In this document: piece after piece, positions 34,968 through 43,716 of the stretch | Numbering within the stretch: position 1 is the first letter of the stretch | Layout: every line of letters begins with the position of its first letter | NCBI GenBank assembly: GCA_021781455.1 | Contig: JAJXWV010000063.1 | Coordinates: 1 to 49,122 of the forward strand | Origin: Acidobacteriota bacterium | Lineage (GTDB): Bacteria; Acidobacteriota; Thermoanaerobaculia; Gp7-AA8 | Direction of reading: 5' to 3' | Length of the DNA stretch: 49,122 bases | Translations under genes and position numbers: made by a program | Notes under the pieces: generated by a model | The model's input: the letters and a program-made list of their open reading frames with translations, nothing else | What the model was told of the DNA's origin: nothing | The model's database searches: none

Positions 34968-36719
34968 CTACGGCCCCTCGAGCGCGCGCAGCAATCCTTC
35001 GGCCTGTGGATAGGCCGGGCGCAACCGCAGCGCGGCTCGGGCGTTCTCGCGAGCCGCGTTGATATTGCCGGCCTGCGCTTGAAGGACGGCGATGTTGAGG
35101 AGATCGCTGGCGTCGCCGGGCTCGAGCTGGTGCGCGGCCCCGAACGCCGCCAGCGCCAGCTCGGGGCGCTCCGATTTCACGAAGCCAGCGCCGAGCTCGC
35201 GCGCCATCTGCGCCGCTTCACTCCCCTCCTCCGGCGCATGCGGAACGGCCTCGAGCTGCTGGATCATCGGCAGCTCGCGTTCAGGTGCACCCGCTGCGCC
35301 GTACGCCAGGGCGCTTCGAATGTAGAGCGTGGCCGGGTCGCGCGTCATCGCTCCGGTCGCGGCAACCCATTGCGCCGCGTCGTCGAAGCGATGGTTCTCG
35401 ATGAGGTAGACGACCATGTTGGTCCGCTCATGCGCCCTGCCGTCGTCGAGGCCGAGGTTCCAGCAGACAGCGATGGCGATGACAACGGCAACGATCCATG
35501 TCCAGAGACGCGGCCGCACGAACATCGAACCCGCCGTGATGCACATCGGAATCAGCAGCGGCAACCGATAGCGCGACGAGACGAAGAAGATCGCCACTGA
35601 GATCGCATACAGCGGAACGAACGTCGCCCATAGCGCGAACTGGCGGTCCCGCAGCCTGCCGGCCGCACCGGCCAGGCCGAGCGGAAACAGTAGCCACGGC
35701 CCGACGAACAGCAGTAGAAGCGGCGAACGTGTGTCGTGCTGGAAAAACGAGTAGCTGTAGTTGAGCGCCAGGTCGGTCCGGTTGAACGTGTACGCGATCT
35801 TCCGGAGAAAGAGCACGAACGCCGCCCCCGCATTCGATCGGATCCAGCCCCACGCCTGGTCGTAGAAGTACGACGATGCCTCCTCGGCGCTCACCGAATT
35901 GCGGTGCATCGCTAGCGCGGCAACGCGCAGCGTGTCGTCTTCCTGGCCCGCGATCGTCGGCCGGATTCCGGGCACGTGGTGGTACGTGCCGTCGGCCGCG
36001 GCGTTGTTGCCGATGTAGAAATTGAGTCCTCCGTGCGAAGCGATCAGCACGAACTGGTGCGAGACGGCGTAATTGCGGATCGACACCGGCATGATCGGGA
36101 CGAAAACGGCCACCGCAAGCACCAGAGCGTTCCGCCACCCGCGAAGCCGGAGAACGCCAGCAGCGAGCAGTGGGACCCAAAGCAGCGCATTCGGCCGGTT
36201 CAGGACGAGGAGGCCGAGCGCAGCGCCGGTCAGGGCAAACATGCGAAGAGATCCGCTCTGCAGCGCCAGCGTGAGTGCCCAGAGGGTCAGCGCAACGAGA
36301 AGAGGATCGAGCGCCGCCTGCAGGATCGTCACTTCGTAGAAGGAGATGACGCCGGTGAGGATCGCCAGGATGGCGCCGATCGTGGCCGCGCGGTCGTCGA
36401 ACCACCGCCTGGCCGTGTCGAAGATCAGGACCACGGCCAGGCTGCCGAGGACGATCTGCACGATGCGCGCAGCCCTGAGCGACACACCGAGAGCGCGCAG
36501 GAAATAGAGGTAGAGCGGCGAGACGAAGAACGCCTTCGCCGGCAGCTGCTTCGCCAGTGCAATGTAGACGGACGTATCGAGATCTCCGCGCGGCTGCAGC
36601 AGAGGGTGGTCCTTCAGCGCGATCAGCACCGCTGCCTTGACGATCAGCGCGGCGCTGAAAAGAAAAAACGCCCGACGCCATGGAAAGCGCCGGGCGTTCG
36701 TCGACTGCGGTTTGATCAA
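34968..36719 (-). CDS. GT-C glycosyltransferase (PMT/ArnT-like) with C-terminal TPRs
   Basis: A 583-residue membrane protein with about ten or more helices over residues 15-430. An acidic first-loop motif (PRGDLDTSVYIALAK) is typical of GT-C enzymes that use lipid-linked sugars. A soluble C-terminal tetratricopeptide region follows (about 470-580, ending NIAVLQAQAGNINAARENAR). It likely transfers a sugar to an extracytoplasmic acceptor. The start is a TTG at 36719 with a weak ribosome site, four bases after the receptor stop. A terminator-like hairpin overlaps its first codons, and the poly-T encodes part of the first helix, so expression from the upstream gene may be limited. Confidence 0.8.
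   Translation of the reverse strand: MIKPQSTNARRFPWRRAFFLFSAALIVKAAVLIALKDHPLLQPRGDLDTSVYIALAKQLPAKAFFVSPLYLYFLRALGVSLRAARIVQIVLGSLAVVLIFDTARRWFDDRAATIGAILAILTGVISFYEVTILQAALDPLLVALTLWALTLALQSGSLRMFALTGAALGLLVLNRPNALLWVPLLAAGVLRLRGWRNALVLAVAVFVPIMPVSIRNYAVSHQFVLIASHGGLNFYIGNNAAADGTYHHVPGIRPTIAGQEDDTLRVAALAMHRNSVSAEEASSYFYDQAWGWIRSNAGAAFVLFLRKIAYTFNRTDLALNYSYSFFQHDTRSPLLLLFVGPWLLFPLGLAGAAGRLRDRQFALWATFVPLYAISVAIFFVSSRYRLPLLIPMCITAGSMFVRPRLWTWIVAVVIAIAVCWNLGLDDGRAHERTNMVVYLIENHRFDDAAQWVAATGAMTRDPATLYIRSALAYGAAGAPERELPMIQQLEAVPHAPEEGSEAAQMARELGAGFVKSERPELALAAFGAAHQLEPGDASDLLNIAVLQAQAGNINAARENARAALRLRPAYPQAEGLLRALEGP
36655..36698 (-). terminator. Terminator-like hairpin inside the glycosyltransferase 5' end
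   Basis: On the minus strand AACGCCCGGCGC (36698-36687) pairs with GCGTCGGGCGTT (36678-36667), 11 pairs with one mismatch, followed by TTTTTTCTTTTC. It follows the receptor stop by 25 bases but lies within the glycosyltransferase reading frame. Confidence 0.75.
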
Positions 36720-36723
36720 ATCT

Positions 36724-39456
36724 CTAGAAGTCTACCCGCACCGAGGCGATGTAGCGCCGCGGATTCGCGTACGACGTGGGATGACCGAAATTCGGGTTTG
36801 GCTGCGTCGTCCCCTGCGGGGCGATGTAGTACGTCGCCGGATCGTTCGTCATGACCGCCGTGTCGAAGTATTCGGTCCGATCGACCGTGAGCACAGTCTG
36901 GGTGTTGAAGACGTTGAGCACGCGGGCCTCGAAGGTCGCGCGCATGCCGCGCGTCATCCCCAGACCGTACGACGCGCTCAGGTCGACGTTCTGCCAGTTC
37001 GGATTGTGGTAGGTCCCGACCGGATTCAGATACCGGCGGAATCCCTCGTACACCGCATCGCGGCCGAGGGCGTTCCAGGGAGAGCCCGATTCGAACCGGT
37101 AGTAGCCGCCGAAGTTGAGGTTCGGGATCACTTCGTAGCTGGCGAACGCCTTGAAGACGTGCGTGCGGTTCTGGAGCAGCGGACCCCAGCGGAACGGATC
37201 GGTGACCATGATGCCCGGACCGTCGTCGATCGCCGATGCGGTGTTGTACGTGCCGCCGCCGTTCGGAACGTCAAAGTCGTAGTTGCCGTACAGCCGGCTC
37301 CACGTGTAGTTGATGTCGGCCGACCACTTGTTGTTCAGATGGCGCTGCGCGTCGACCGTGATGGCGTAGTAGCGGCGCTTCGCCGGGATGTTGCCGGCGA
37401 CGTAGTTGCCGTCAGGGCCGCCGTCCGGCATCGGCGACGGATAGTCTTCGATGAAGTCGTGCGTCGTGCGGAACATACCGTACGCATCGAGTGACCACAC
37501 CGCAGCAAACGGAGTCGCATAGCCGAGCAGGAACTCGTCGGTGTACGTCGGCTTCGTGCCCGGCGCGATCGGTGCGGCGAAGCTGAGGCCGCTGCGCGGT
37601 TTGTCGGAGAGGAGTGCCCCCGTGACCGGGTCGAAGTATGCGGTCGACAGGATGATCGTGTGCGGCGCCAGTCCGCGGGCCGTGCTCTTCTGCTCCATGT
37701 TCGAGTAGCGGCCGATGTTTGCGTAGATCTTGTCACCGGAGTTCTCGCGGAGGTTGTAGTTGACGCCGATGCGCGGCTGGATCTCATCGCCGAAGCCGAA
37801 CTTCAGGAACGTCAGGGTCTGCCCCTGCCACTTCTGTCCGAACTCGTCACGATCGAGCAGCACGCCGACGTTCAGGTTCAGGCGCGAATTCACACTGACC
37901 GAGTCCTGCGCGTAGGCGCTGTAGGTCTTGCCGAACCCGAGCAGTGGCGGCTGGTCGGGGTAGTAGCTCGCCCGGATCTGGTTGCTCAGGACCGTGATCG
38001 AGCCCCAGCCGTTCGAAAGCCGGCTCAGGTGTTCCTCGCCGTAGTTGTATCCGACACCAGCTTTGACCTGGTGCGTCATCCCGCCGAAGTCGAAGAACTG
38101 CGAGACCGAAAGTTTGTTGTCGTTGTTCTTGTAGTCCTGGGTGCTCAGGCGGACGTAGTACGCGCCGCCATGGACCATTTTGCCACTGCCGCCCGGATCG
38201 AGAATCGAGACCGAACCCATGTGCCGCAGATCGTTCGGGTTGAAGGTCGGCTTGAATCCGAGATCAGTCTGCGCCACGAAGTGGTTGGCTTCGCTCGAGC
38301 GCAGGATCCTGGCCTCGATCAGAGTGTTCTGGGTCGCGTTCCAGTTGTAGTCGAGCGTTGCGATGCGATTCGTGTTTTTGAAGTTGAAGGCCGTTTCCGG
38401 CAGATCGTACGTTCCGACGCCGGTGTTCGGATCGTTCAGCGGAATGTGACGATAGCTCGCCGCGATGAACTGCGAGGACGTCGGCGTGGCCGTCAGTTTT
38501 CCGAACGTTTCCTTGATCGTCTGCTTTTCGTCGGCAACCGGCCCGAAGAAGTTGGACCGCCCCGTCGTGTTGATCGTCTCGTACCTTCCGGACGCATAGC
38601 CGAAAATGTGATCCTTCCAGATTGGCCCGCCGAGGCTGATCGCCGACCGAGAACGGTCTGTATTCGCGCTGAAGTTCGGATCCTTCGCCTTCGCCGCCCA
38701 GCTGCCCGGCTGATATTCCTGACGCGCAGCTCCCTCGAACTGATTGGTCCCCGACTTCGTGACGGCGTTGATGACCAGGCCGGTCGAACGCCCGAACTCG
38801 GCCGAGAATCCCGCCTTCTTCACGTTGAAGTCCTGGATGTCGAGCTCGTTCGCGTCGGTGTTGCCGATGCTGACGTAGCCGAACAGCGGATTCGTGACGC
38901 TGGCCCCGTCGAGCAGGAACATGTTCTCCTGCCGGCCGCCGCCCGCGACCGGAGCGAACCCGGTGTCTGCCGCGACGCCCGGCGCGAGCTGGAACAGCCC
39001 CTGGTACGTACGAGGCATCGGAAGCCTCTCGATCGTTTTCGCGTCGTAGTTGAAGTTGACCTCCGTCGACTTCATGTCCACGACCGGTGCGGCCGAGGTG
39101 ACCGTGATCGTCTCCGACAGGGTCGGGTTCAGCTTCAGATTCACGGCCGTGTCCTTGTCGACCGAGACCGCGACTCGCGCGCGTGCCGTGCCGAGGCCCG
39201 CCAGCGTGGCGACGACCGTGTAATTGCCGGGAGGCAGGTTCTGCACGGCGTAATTGCCGCTCGTTTCAGTGACGGTCTCTTTTCCCTTCGGCAGGACCGG
39301 ACCGGTGACGGTCACTGTCACCCCGGGAAGAGGCGCGCCGTTATTGTCACGGATCACGCCACTAATCGAGCCATAGACGTCTGCATACAACTCTGCCGCG
39401 CTGATGAGAGACAGTGCGGCAAGTGCGAGCAACCTCGCAAAAGCCTTGACGCTCAT
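36724..39456 (-). CDS. TonB-dependent receptor with carboxypeptidase-regulatory domain
   Basis: A 910-residue outer-membrane protein with a signal peptide (about 1-25), a CarboxypepD_reg/Cna-B-like domain (about 28-110; SGVIRDNNGAPLPGVTVTV), a plug domain (about 115-235; ENMFLLDGASVTNPLFGY, NAVTKSGTNQFEG) and a beta-barrel ending in Phe (ASVRVDF). Such Oar-like receptors are expanded in Acidobacteriota and are thought to import glycans or peptides. The substrate is unknown. ATG 39456 follows AAGGAG. A terminator-like hairpin lies just after its stop. The 185-base region upstream (39457-39641) is AT-richer and presumably holds its promoter, but no confident -35/-10 pair was identified. Confidence 0.93.
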   Translation of the reverse strand: MSVKAFARLLALAALSLISAAELYADVYGSISGVIRDNNGAPLPGVTVTVTGPVLPKGKETVTETSGNYAVQNLPPGNYTVVATLAGLGTARARVAVSVDKDTAVNLKLNPTLSETITVTSAAPVVDMKSTEVNFNYDAKTIERLPMPRTYQGLFQLAPGVAADTGFAPVAGGGRQENMFLLDGASVTNPLFGYVSIGNTDANELDIQDFNVKKAGFSAEFGRSTGLVINAVTKSGTNQFEGAARQEYQPGSWAAKAKDPNFSANTDRSRSAISLGGPIWKDHIFGYASGRYETINTTGRSNFFGPVADEKQTIKETFGKLTATPTSSQFIAASYRHIPLNDPNTGVGTYDLPETAFNFKNTNRIATLDYNWNATQNTLIEARILRSSEANHFVAQTDLGFKPTFNPNDLRHMGSVSILDPGGSGKMVHGGAYYVRLSTQDYKNNDNKLSVSQFFDFGGMTHQVKAGVGYNYGEEHLSRLSNGWGSITVLSNQIRASYYPDQPPLLGFGKTYSAYAQDSVSVNSRLNLNVGVLLDRDEFGQKWQGQTLTFLKFGFGDEIQPRIGVNYNLRENSGDKIYANIGRYSNMEQKSTARGLAPHTIILSTAYFDPVTGALLSDKPRSGLSFAAPIAPGTKPTYTDEFLLGYATPFAAVWSLDAYGMFRTTHDFIEDYPSPMPDGGPDGNYVAGNIPAKRRYYAITVDAQRHLNNKWSADINYTWSRLYGNYDFDVPNGGGTYNTASAIDDGPGIMVTDPFRWGPLLQNRTHVFKAFASYEVIPNLNFGGYYRFESGSPWNALGRDAVYEGFRRYLNPVGTYHNPNWQNVDLSASYGLGMTRGMRATFEARVLNVFNTQTVLTVDRTEYFDTAVMTNDPATYYIAPQGTTQPNPNFGHPTSYANPRRYIASVRVDF

Positions 39457-39641
39457 GGGAAAGTCTCCTTATGTTTTGGACGCTTGTTATTGCACCGATT
39501 GTGACAGGATGGTAACAGAAGTTTCCAGAACTGGCGCATGAGATCGTTAGTTATCCTTTTTTTCGCGCTGAAAGTGCGAGTGATTGCCCCTCGGATCGAC
39601 GAGCGCAGGATGCAAAGCCTTCGGTTTAGACTGACTCGCCG

Positions 39642-40784
39642 ATGAACAGCCGCGAGCGAATGGACGCCGCCATGCGTCCGCCGCAGCAGCCCAACCGGGT
39701 CCCCGTGATGTGCCAGCTCGCGCTCGGGCACTACTTCCTCAACACCGGCCTTCCCGCGGCCGAGATCTGGCACGACTCGGAAATGTTCGCTGGCGCGCTC
39801 CTCCTGCTGCAGCGGCGCTACGGATTCGACGGCATCCTCGTGAACCTTCCCGGCCGCGATCCTGACTGGCGTGATGCGATCGCAGACATCGAGGAACGCG
39901 AAGGGCGTACCCGGATCCGCTGGAGAGAGGGGCCGGTCACAGTCGTTCCGCCCGACGACAATCCACGCGTTCTCGGCGCCGATGGCCGCAAGCGCCGCCC
40001 TCCGGCGCTCGCCGATCTCCACCCGCAGCAACTCTTCTACATCGAGCCGCATGACCGCCTCGGCGTCGTGATGCTTGCCGATTTTCCGGACTGGCAGTTC
40101 GACACGCTCTCCCGGGTTCGCGCTCTCGCACCCGACGTGTCGGTGCACGGCGAGATCTTTTCTCCGTTCTCCCAGCTCATCGAACTCCTCGGTCCGGCCC
40201 AGGCGATGCTGGCGCTCGCCGACGATCCGCGGAAAGTGAAGGCCTGCCTCGAACGGCTCGTCGAAGGGGCGGCCACGCTCGGCGCGGAATTGATCCGCGC
40301 GGGCGCCGACGCCGTGCTGATCTCGTCCGCGTATGCGGGCGCGGGCTTCATCTCGCGCGGCCATTACGAGGAGTTCGTGCTCCCGTTCGAGAGCCGGGTG
40401 ATTGAAAAGATCAAAGCGGATGCGCCCAGTGCGATCGTCTACACGCACACCTGCGGCGCGATCGGAGACCGGTTCGACCTGATGGAAGCGACCGGCACCA
40501 ACGGCGTCGACACGCTCGACCCACCACCGCTCGGCACGGTCGATCTCGCTGACGCGCGCCGGCGTCTGAGCAAACATGTCTTCATCAAAGGCAATATCGA
40601 TCCCGTGAACACGGCTTTGCGCGGTACACCCGAGGACTGCCACCGAGAGGCACTGGAGCGCATCGCCATCGCCGGACCGCGCGGCTACATCCTGAGCACA
40701 GCCTGCTCGGTCTCGCCACACACGCCCCCGGACAATGTCGAAGCCATTGCGCGCGCGGCCACGGAGTCGCCATGCGCCGTCTGA
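39642..40784 (+). CDS. Uroporphyrinogen-decarboxylase-family methyltransferase
   Basis: A 380-residue UroD-fold protein of the MtaA/CmuA-type cobamide methyltransferase group rather than a haem-pathway enzyme. Supporting marks are the metal-site HTCG (in IVYTHTCGAIGDRF) and STACSVSPHTP near the C-terminus, and the adjacent corrinoid protein and MetH-activation genes. It probably moves a methyl group from a donor onto the corrinoid cofactor, or between corrinoid and an acceptor. The donor is unknown. The next gene overlaps it by 13 bases, which indicates an operon. ATG 39642 has no clear ribosome site. Confidence 0.85.
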   Translation: MNSRERMDAAMRPPQQPNRVPVMCQLALGHYFLNTGLPAAEIWHDSEMFAGALLLLQRRYGFDGILVNLPGRDPDWRDAIADIEEREGRTRIRWREGPVTVVPPDDNPRVLGADGRKRRPPALADLHPQQLFYIEPHDRLGVVMLADFPDWQFDTLSRVRALAPDVSVHGEIFSPFSQLIELLGPAQAMLALADDPRKVKACLERLVEGAATLGAELIRAGADAVLISSAYAGAGFISRGHYEEFVLPFESRVIEKIKADAPSAIVYTHTCGAIGDRFDLMEATGTNGVDTLDPPPLGTVDLADARRRLSKHVFIKGNIDPVNTALRGTPEDCHREALERIAIAGPRGYILSTACSVSPHTPPDNVEAIARAATESPCAV

Positions 40785-41476
40785 TCCGATTCGCATTCGA
40801 CGACGTCCGCCCGGCCGACGAAGAGGTGCTGACGCGGATGGGAATGCCGGGCGACGCGCCGGTTGCGCCTGCGGTGCGCACTCTGCTCGACGACGCGCTG
40901 GAGAAGATCGCCGCGCTCGCCGAACCGCGCGGCGTCTTCCAATCGATCTCGAAAGCCGACTACGAGATGGTGTACCGCGGCGAAGGACGCAATGCCGCCG
41001 AGTCGCCACTGGAACTGATCGCGCCCCGCGCCGAGGCGCTGGCGTTGTTCGTGGGAACGATCGGAGAGAACACGGGAAAAGAGATCCGCACGCTGTTCAG
41101 GAAGGACGATCCCGCCCTGGCCATGATGCTCGACGCGTTCGCATCCGAAACGACGAACCGCGTTGCGGAAGCGCTGTCGAGGACGTTCCTTCACGAGCTC
41201 CACGGCCAGATCAGCGCCGCCGCGCGAGTCCTCCCGTACAGCCCGGGGTACTGTGGATGGCACGTCACCGGGCAGCGGGCGCTCTTCGCCGCAATCCATC
41301 CGCACGACATCGGCGTGACGCTGCAGCCGAGCTGCCTGATGACGCCGCTCAAGTCGGTCTCCGGCGTTCTCGTCGCCGGCGATGCTGCCGTGCATCGCTT
41401 CCGTCCGCAATGGGCTTTCTGCGACGAATGCCGTGAGCGCGATTGCGGACCGCGCATGGCGTCCGTGCGATCATGA
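40772..41476 (+). CDS. MetH activation-domain-like protein
   Basis: A 234-residue protein resembling the reactivation domain of B12-dependent methionine synthase as a separate polypeptide. The key segment is YSPGYCGWHVTGQ with HPHDIGVTLQPSCLMTPLKS (about residues 152-192), which matches the SAM-binding region. A cysteine cluster CDECRERDC near the C-terminus is not part of classical MetH and may bind metal. It is predicted to support reductive methylation of oxidised corrinoid by SAM. It overlaps the UroD-like gene by 13 bases, and the corrinoid protein gene starts four bases downstream. Confidence 0.85.
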   Translation: MRRLIRFAFDDVRPADEEVLTRMGMPGDAPVAPAVRTLLDDALEKIAALAEPRGVFQSISKADYEMVYRGEGRNAAESPLELIAPRAEALALFVGTIGENTGKEIRTLFRKDDPALAMMLDAFASETTNRVAEALSRTFLHELHGQISAAARVLPYSPGYCGWHVTGQRALFAAIHPHDIGVTLQPSCLMTPLKSVSGVLVAGDAAVHRFRPQWAFCDECRERDCGPRMASVRS

Positions 41477-41480
41477 AGGC

Positions 41481-42125
41481 ATGTCTTTCGACAAGCTCAG
41501 GTTCGCCATTCAGGACGGCGACGCGGCCGCCGCGAAAACGCTGACCAGCGCACTCGTCGACTCCGGCTCCGTTCCCGCAGAGATCCTCAATCAGGCGATG
41601 CTGCCGGGCATGTCCGTCGTCGGCGCGCGATTTCGCGATCGCGAGATCTTCCTGCCCGACGTCCTCCTCGCCGCACGGGCGATGAAAGCGGCCATGGCCG
41701 TGCTCGAGCCGCTGCTCCTCCGCGACCGTGTCCCTTCCGCGGGCGCGATCGTCCTCGGCACCGTGCGCGGCGACCTCCACGACATCGGAAAGAACCTCGT
41801 CTCGGTCATGCTCCAGGGCGCCGGCTACCGCGTCGTCGACCTCGGCAGCGACGTCGAGCCGGACGCCTTCATCGACGCCGCTGTCGACGAAGGAGCGTCG
41901 GTGATCGGAATGTCGGCGCTGCTCACCACGACCATGACGGAGATGGCCGCGGTCGTCGGACGCATTCGCGAGCGAGAGCTTCATGGACGCGTACGAACGA
42001 TCGTCGGAGGTGCCGCGGTGTCCGAAGCGTTCGCTTGCGAGATCGGCGCCGACGCCTACGCTTCGGACGCCATGACCGCGGTCGATCGCGTGAAGGCGAT
42101 GATGGCGGCGAATCCGTCAATCTGA
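41481..42125 (+). CDS. Corrinoid (B12)-binding methyl-carrier protein
   Basis: A 214-residue protein with an N-terminal helical cap domain (about 1-82) and a B12-binding Rossmann domain (about 86-214). The base-off ligand motif DLHDIGKN (residues 98-105) puts His100 as the cobalt ligand, and a GG (IVGGAAVS) contacts the nucleotide tail. It shuttles a methyl group on cobalt between methyltransferases. ATG 41481 is preceded by GAAGG. A repeat element separates it from the homocysteine methyltransferase gene. Confidence 0.93.
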   Translation: MSFDKLRFAIQDGDAAAAKTLTSALVDSGSVPAEILNQAMLPGMSVVGARFRDREIFLPDVLLAARAMKAAMAVLEPLLLRDRVPSAGAIVLGTVRGDLHDIGKNLVSVMLQGAGYRVVDLGSDVEPDAFIDAAVDEGASVIGMSALLTTTMTEMAAVVGRIRERELHGRVRTIVGGAAVSEAFACEIGADAYASDAMTAVDRVKAMMAANPSI

Positions 42126-42185
42126 GCGGCTGGGCCGCTGGGATTGTGCAGAAAATCGACTCTGGTCGTCTGCCGCTACATTGAA

Positions 42186-42534
42186 TTCACCACAGAGAAC
42201 ACAGCACAGGCTCGCTCCGCTCGCCCGCAAGCGAGATCGCCTCATAGGTCCCCTCGCCCCGCGGCGCGATGCACCAACCGCTCGGATCGAAGGTCCGCGG
42301 GGCGAGGGGACCGGTCGCCCGATCGTTTTGGCACAAGGAAATCTTCGCGTGGCGTGCAGAAACTTCGAGCTGGTAGTACAGAGAAGGCTCTCCGCTTGCG
42401 CGTGATCGAAGGTGTTCCACTTGAGAGCCGCGGAAGGGAAAAAAAGACCTTGGCGCACGGGACGCAACCCCGCAGGTCGGTAAGTACCGAGAGTGGGACT
42501 GAATCTCTGTGTTCTCAGTGCTCTCTGTGGTGAA
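42186..42534. mobile_element. Composite element with 13-bp TTCACCACAGAGA inverted ends
   Basis: Perfect 13-bp terminal inverted repeats (42186-42198 and 42522-42534) enclose an inner hairpin (GGTCCCCTCGCCCCGCGG facing CCGCGGGGCGAGGGGACC) and blocks such as CAAGGAAATCTTCGC. The inner blocks recur in reverse order and orientation at 48651-48894. It fills most of the gap 42126-42590 within the corrinoid gene set. No coding capacity is seen. Confidence 0.8.
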
Positions 42535-42590
42535 TCTCCGTGGTGAATGGCAGGGCGGTAATCGAGGCACAACCTTCAAAATGACGGAAC

Positions 42591-43478
42591 ATGAAGATGA
42601 TGCTCACCTTTCGACAGCGGCTCGCTTCGAACACGATCATCGGCGACGGCGGCTGGGGCGCGCTCCTCGGCGATCGCGGGCTGCCGGCCGGTGCGGCGCC
42701 CGAGCGATGGACGCTGGAGAAGCCGGAGATCATCGAGGAGATCGCCCGTGCCTACGTCGACGCCCGCGCCGAGCTGATCACGACGAATACATTCGGTGGC
42801 TCTCCGATCCGCCTCGCGCAGCACCGCCTCGGCGATCGGGTCGAGGAGATCAATCGCCGCGCCGTGGAGATCGTGCGCAAGGCCGCCGCAGGCCGCGCCT
42901 TCGTCAGCGCTTCCATCGGCCCGACGGGACGACTCCTCGCGCCGTTAGGCGATGCCGATCCCGCCGATGTCGAGCGAGGCTTCGCACAGCAGGCAGGCGT
43001 GCTCGTCGACGCCGGCGCGGACCTCGTCTGCATCGAGACCATGACCGATCTCGAGGAAGCACTGCTCGCCGTGCGTGCCGTGCGGTCGGTCTCGGCCGAG
43101 ATCCCCGTGATCGCCACGATGACGTTCGACCTGACGCCGCGCGGCCCGTTCACGGTCATGGGCGTGTCGGTCCCGCAGGCGGCCGGAGCGCTCGCCGCGG
43201 CGGGAGCGGACGTCGTCGGGTCGAACTGCGGAGCGGGAGTTGAGGAGATGCTCGTCGTGGCGGAGGCGTTCCTGGCATGCGCGAACGTGCCGGTGGCGAT
43301 TCAGCCGAACGCCGGTCTGCCGCTGCTGAAAGATGGAAGGTTGACGTATCCCGATTCCCCCGCGCGTTTCGCCGAAGCCGTGGCCCCGCTGGCCGCGCGC
43401 GGCGTGCGCATCCTCGGCGGCTGCTGCGGAACGACGCCGGCCCACATCCACGCGTTGCGCGAGCGGGTCGGTCGTTAG
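42591..43478 (+). CDS. Homocysteine S-methyltransferase (MetH N-domain/MmuM family)
   Basis: A 295-residue zinc-dependent methyltransferase with the cysteine set Cys213 (GSNCG) and Cys278-Cys279 (GGCCGTTP) that activates homocysteine thiolate, plus ETMTDLEEALLAVRA and SIGPTG from the same fold. It is the stand-alone equivalent of the first MetH domain and would take a methyl group from the corrinoid protein (or S-methylmethionine) to make methionine. The start may be ATG 42591, 42597 or 42600; the first is reported. Confidence 0.9.
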   Translation: MKMMLTFRQRLASNTIIGDGGWGALLGDRGLPAGAAPERWTLEKPEIIEEIARAYVDARAELITTNTFGGSPIRLAQHRLGDRVEEINRRAVEIVRKAAAGRAFVSASIGPTGRLLAPLGDADPADVERGFAQQAGVLVDAGADLVCIETMTDLEEALLAVRAVRSVSAEIPVIATMTFDLTPRGPFTVMGVSVPQAAGALAAAGADVVGSNCGAGVEEMLVVAEAFLACANVPVAIQPNAGLPLLKDGRLTYPDSPARFAEAVAPLAARGVRILGGCCGTTPAHIHALRERVGR

Positions 43479-43503
43479 GCCGTTCCGATCGGTGTGGAGC
43501 CCC

Positions 43504-43672
43504 GTCACTCTGAGCCGGCGGAGCCGCATGGGAGGGTGGGCAGGGCGGAGCGGCGAAGCGCGGCGAAGAGTCTCTAACCTGCTAATCGTCCCGGTAAGAG
43601 ATCCTTCGCCGCGCTTCACCGCTCCCGCCGTCCACCACCCCCGCGGTTCCGCCGGCTCAGGGTCAGGATGAC
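43504..43672. mobile_element. Element with GTCACTCTGAGCCGGCG end, copy 3
   Basis: It shares the left end GTCACTCTGAGCCGGCG, the core AATCGTCCCGGTAAGAGA and the right-hand GCCGGCTCAG with copies 1 and 2, but is longer and imperfect at the right end. It lies between the convergent homocysteine methyltransferase and lipoprotein genes. Confidence 0.75.
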
Positions 43673-43716
43673 GGGGGAGCGGTTGCGCCGGCTCAGGATG
43701 ACGTGGGAGCGGCCAC

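Noticed and set aside
37660-39504. 614-residue plus-strand frame opposite the TonB-dependent receptor
   Set aside because: Shadow frame; the receptor has signal peptide, plug and terminal Phe on the minus strand.
39457-39641. Cobalamin riboswitch between the receptor and the corrinoid genes
   Set aside because: I looked for the B12-box and its stems on both strands and saw none.
42126-42590. SAM or cobalamin riboswitch before the homocysteine methyltransferase
   Set aside because: The gap is explained by the composite repeat, and its inner hairpin recurs at 48651-48894 beside an unrelated gene.
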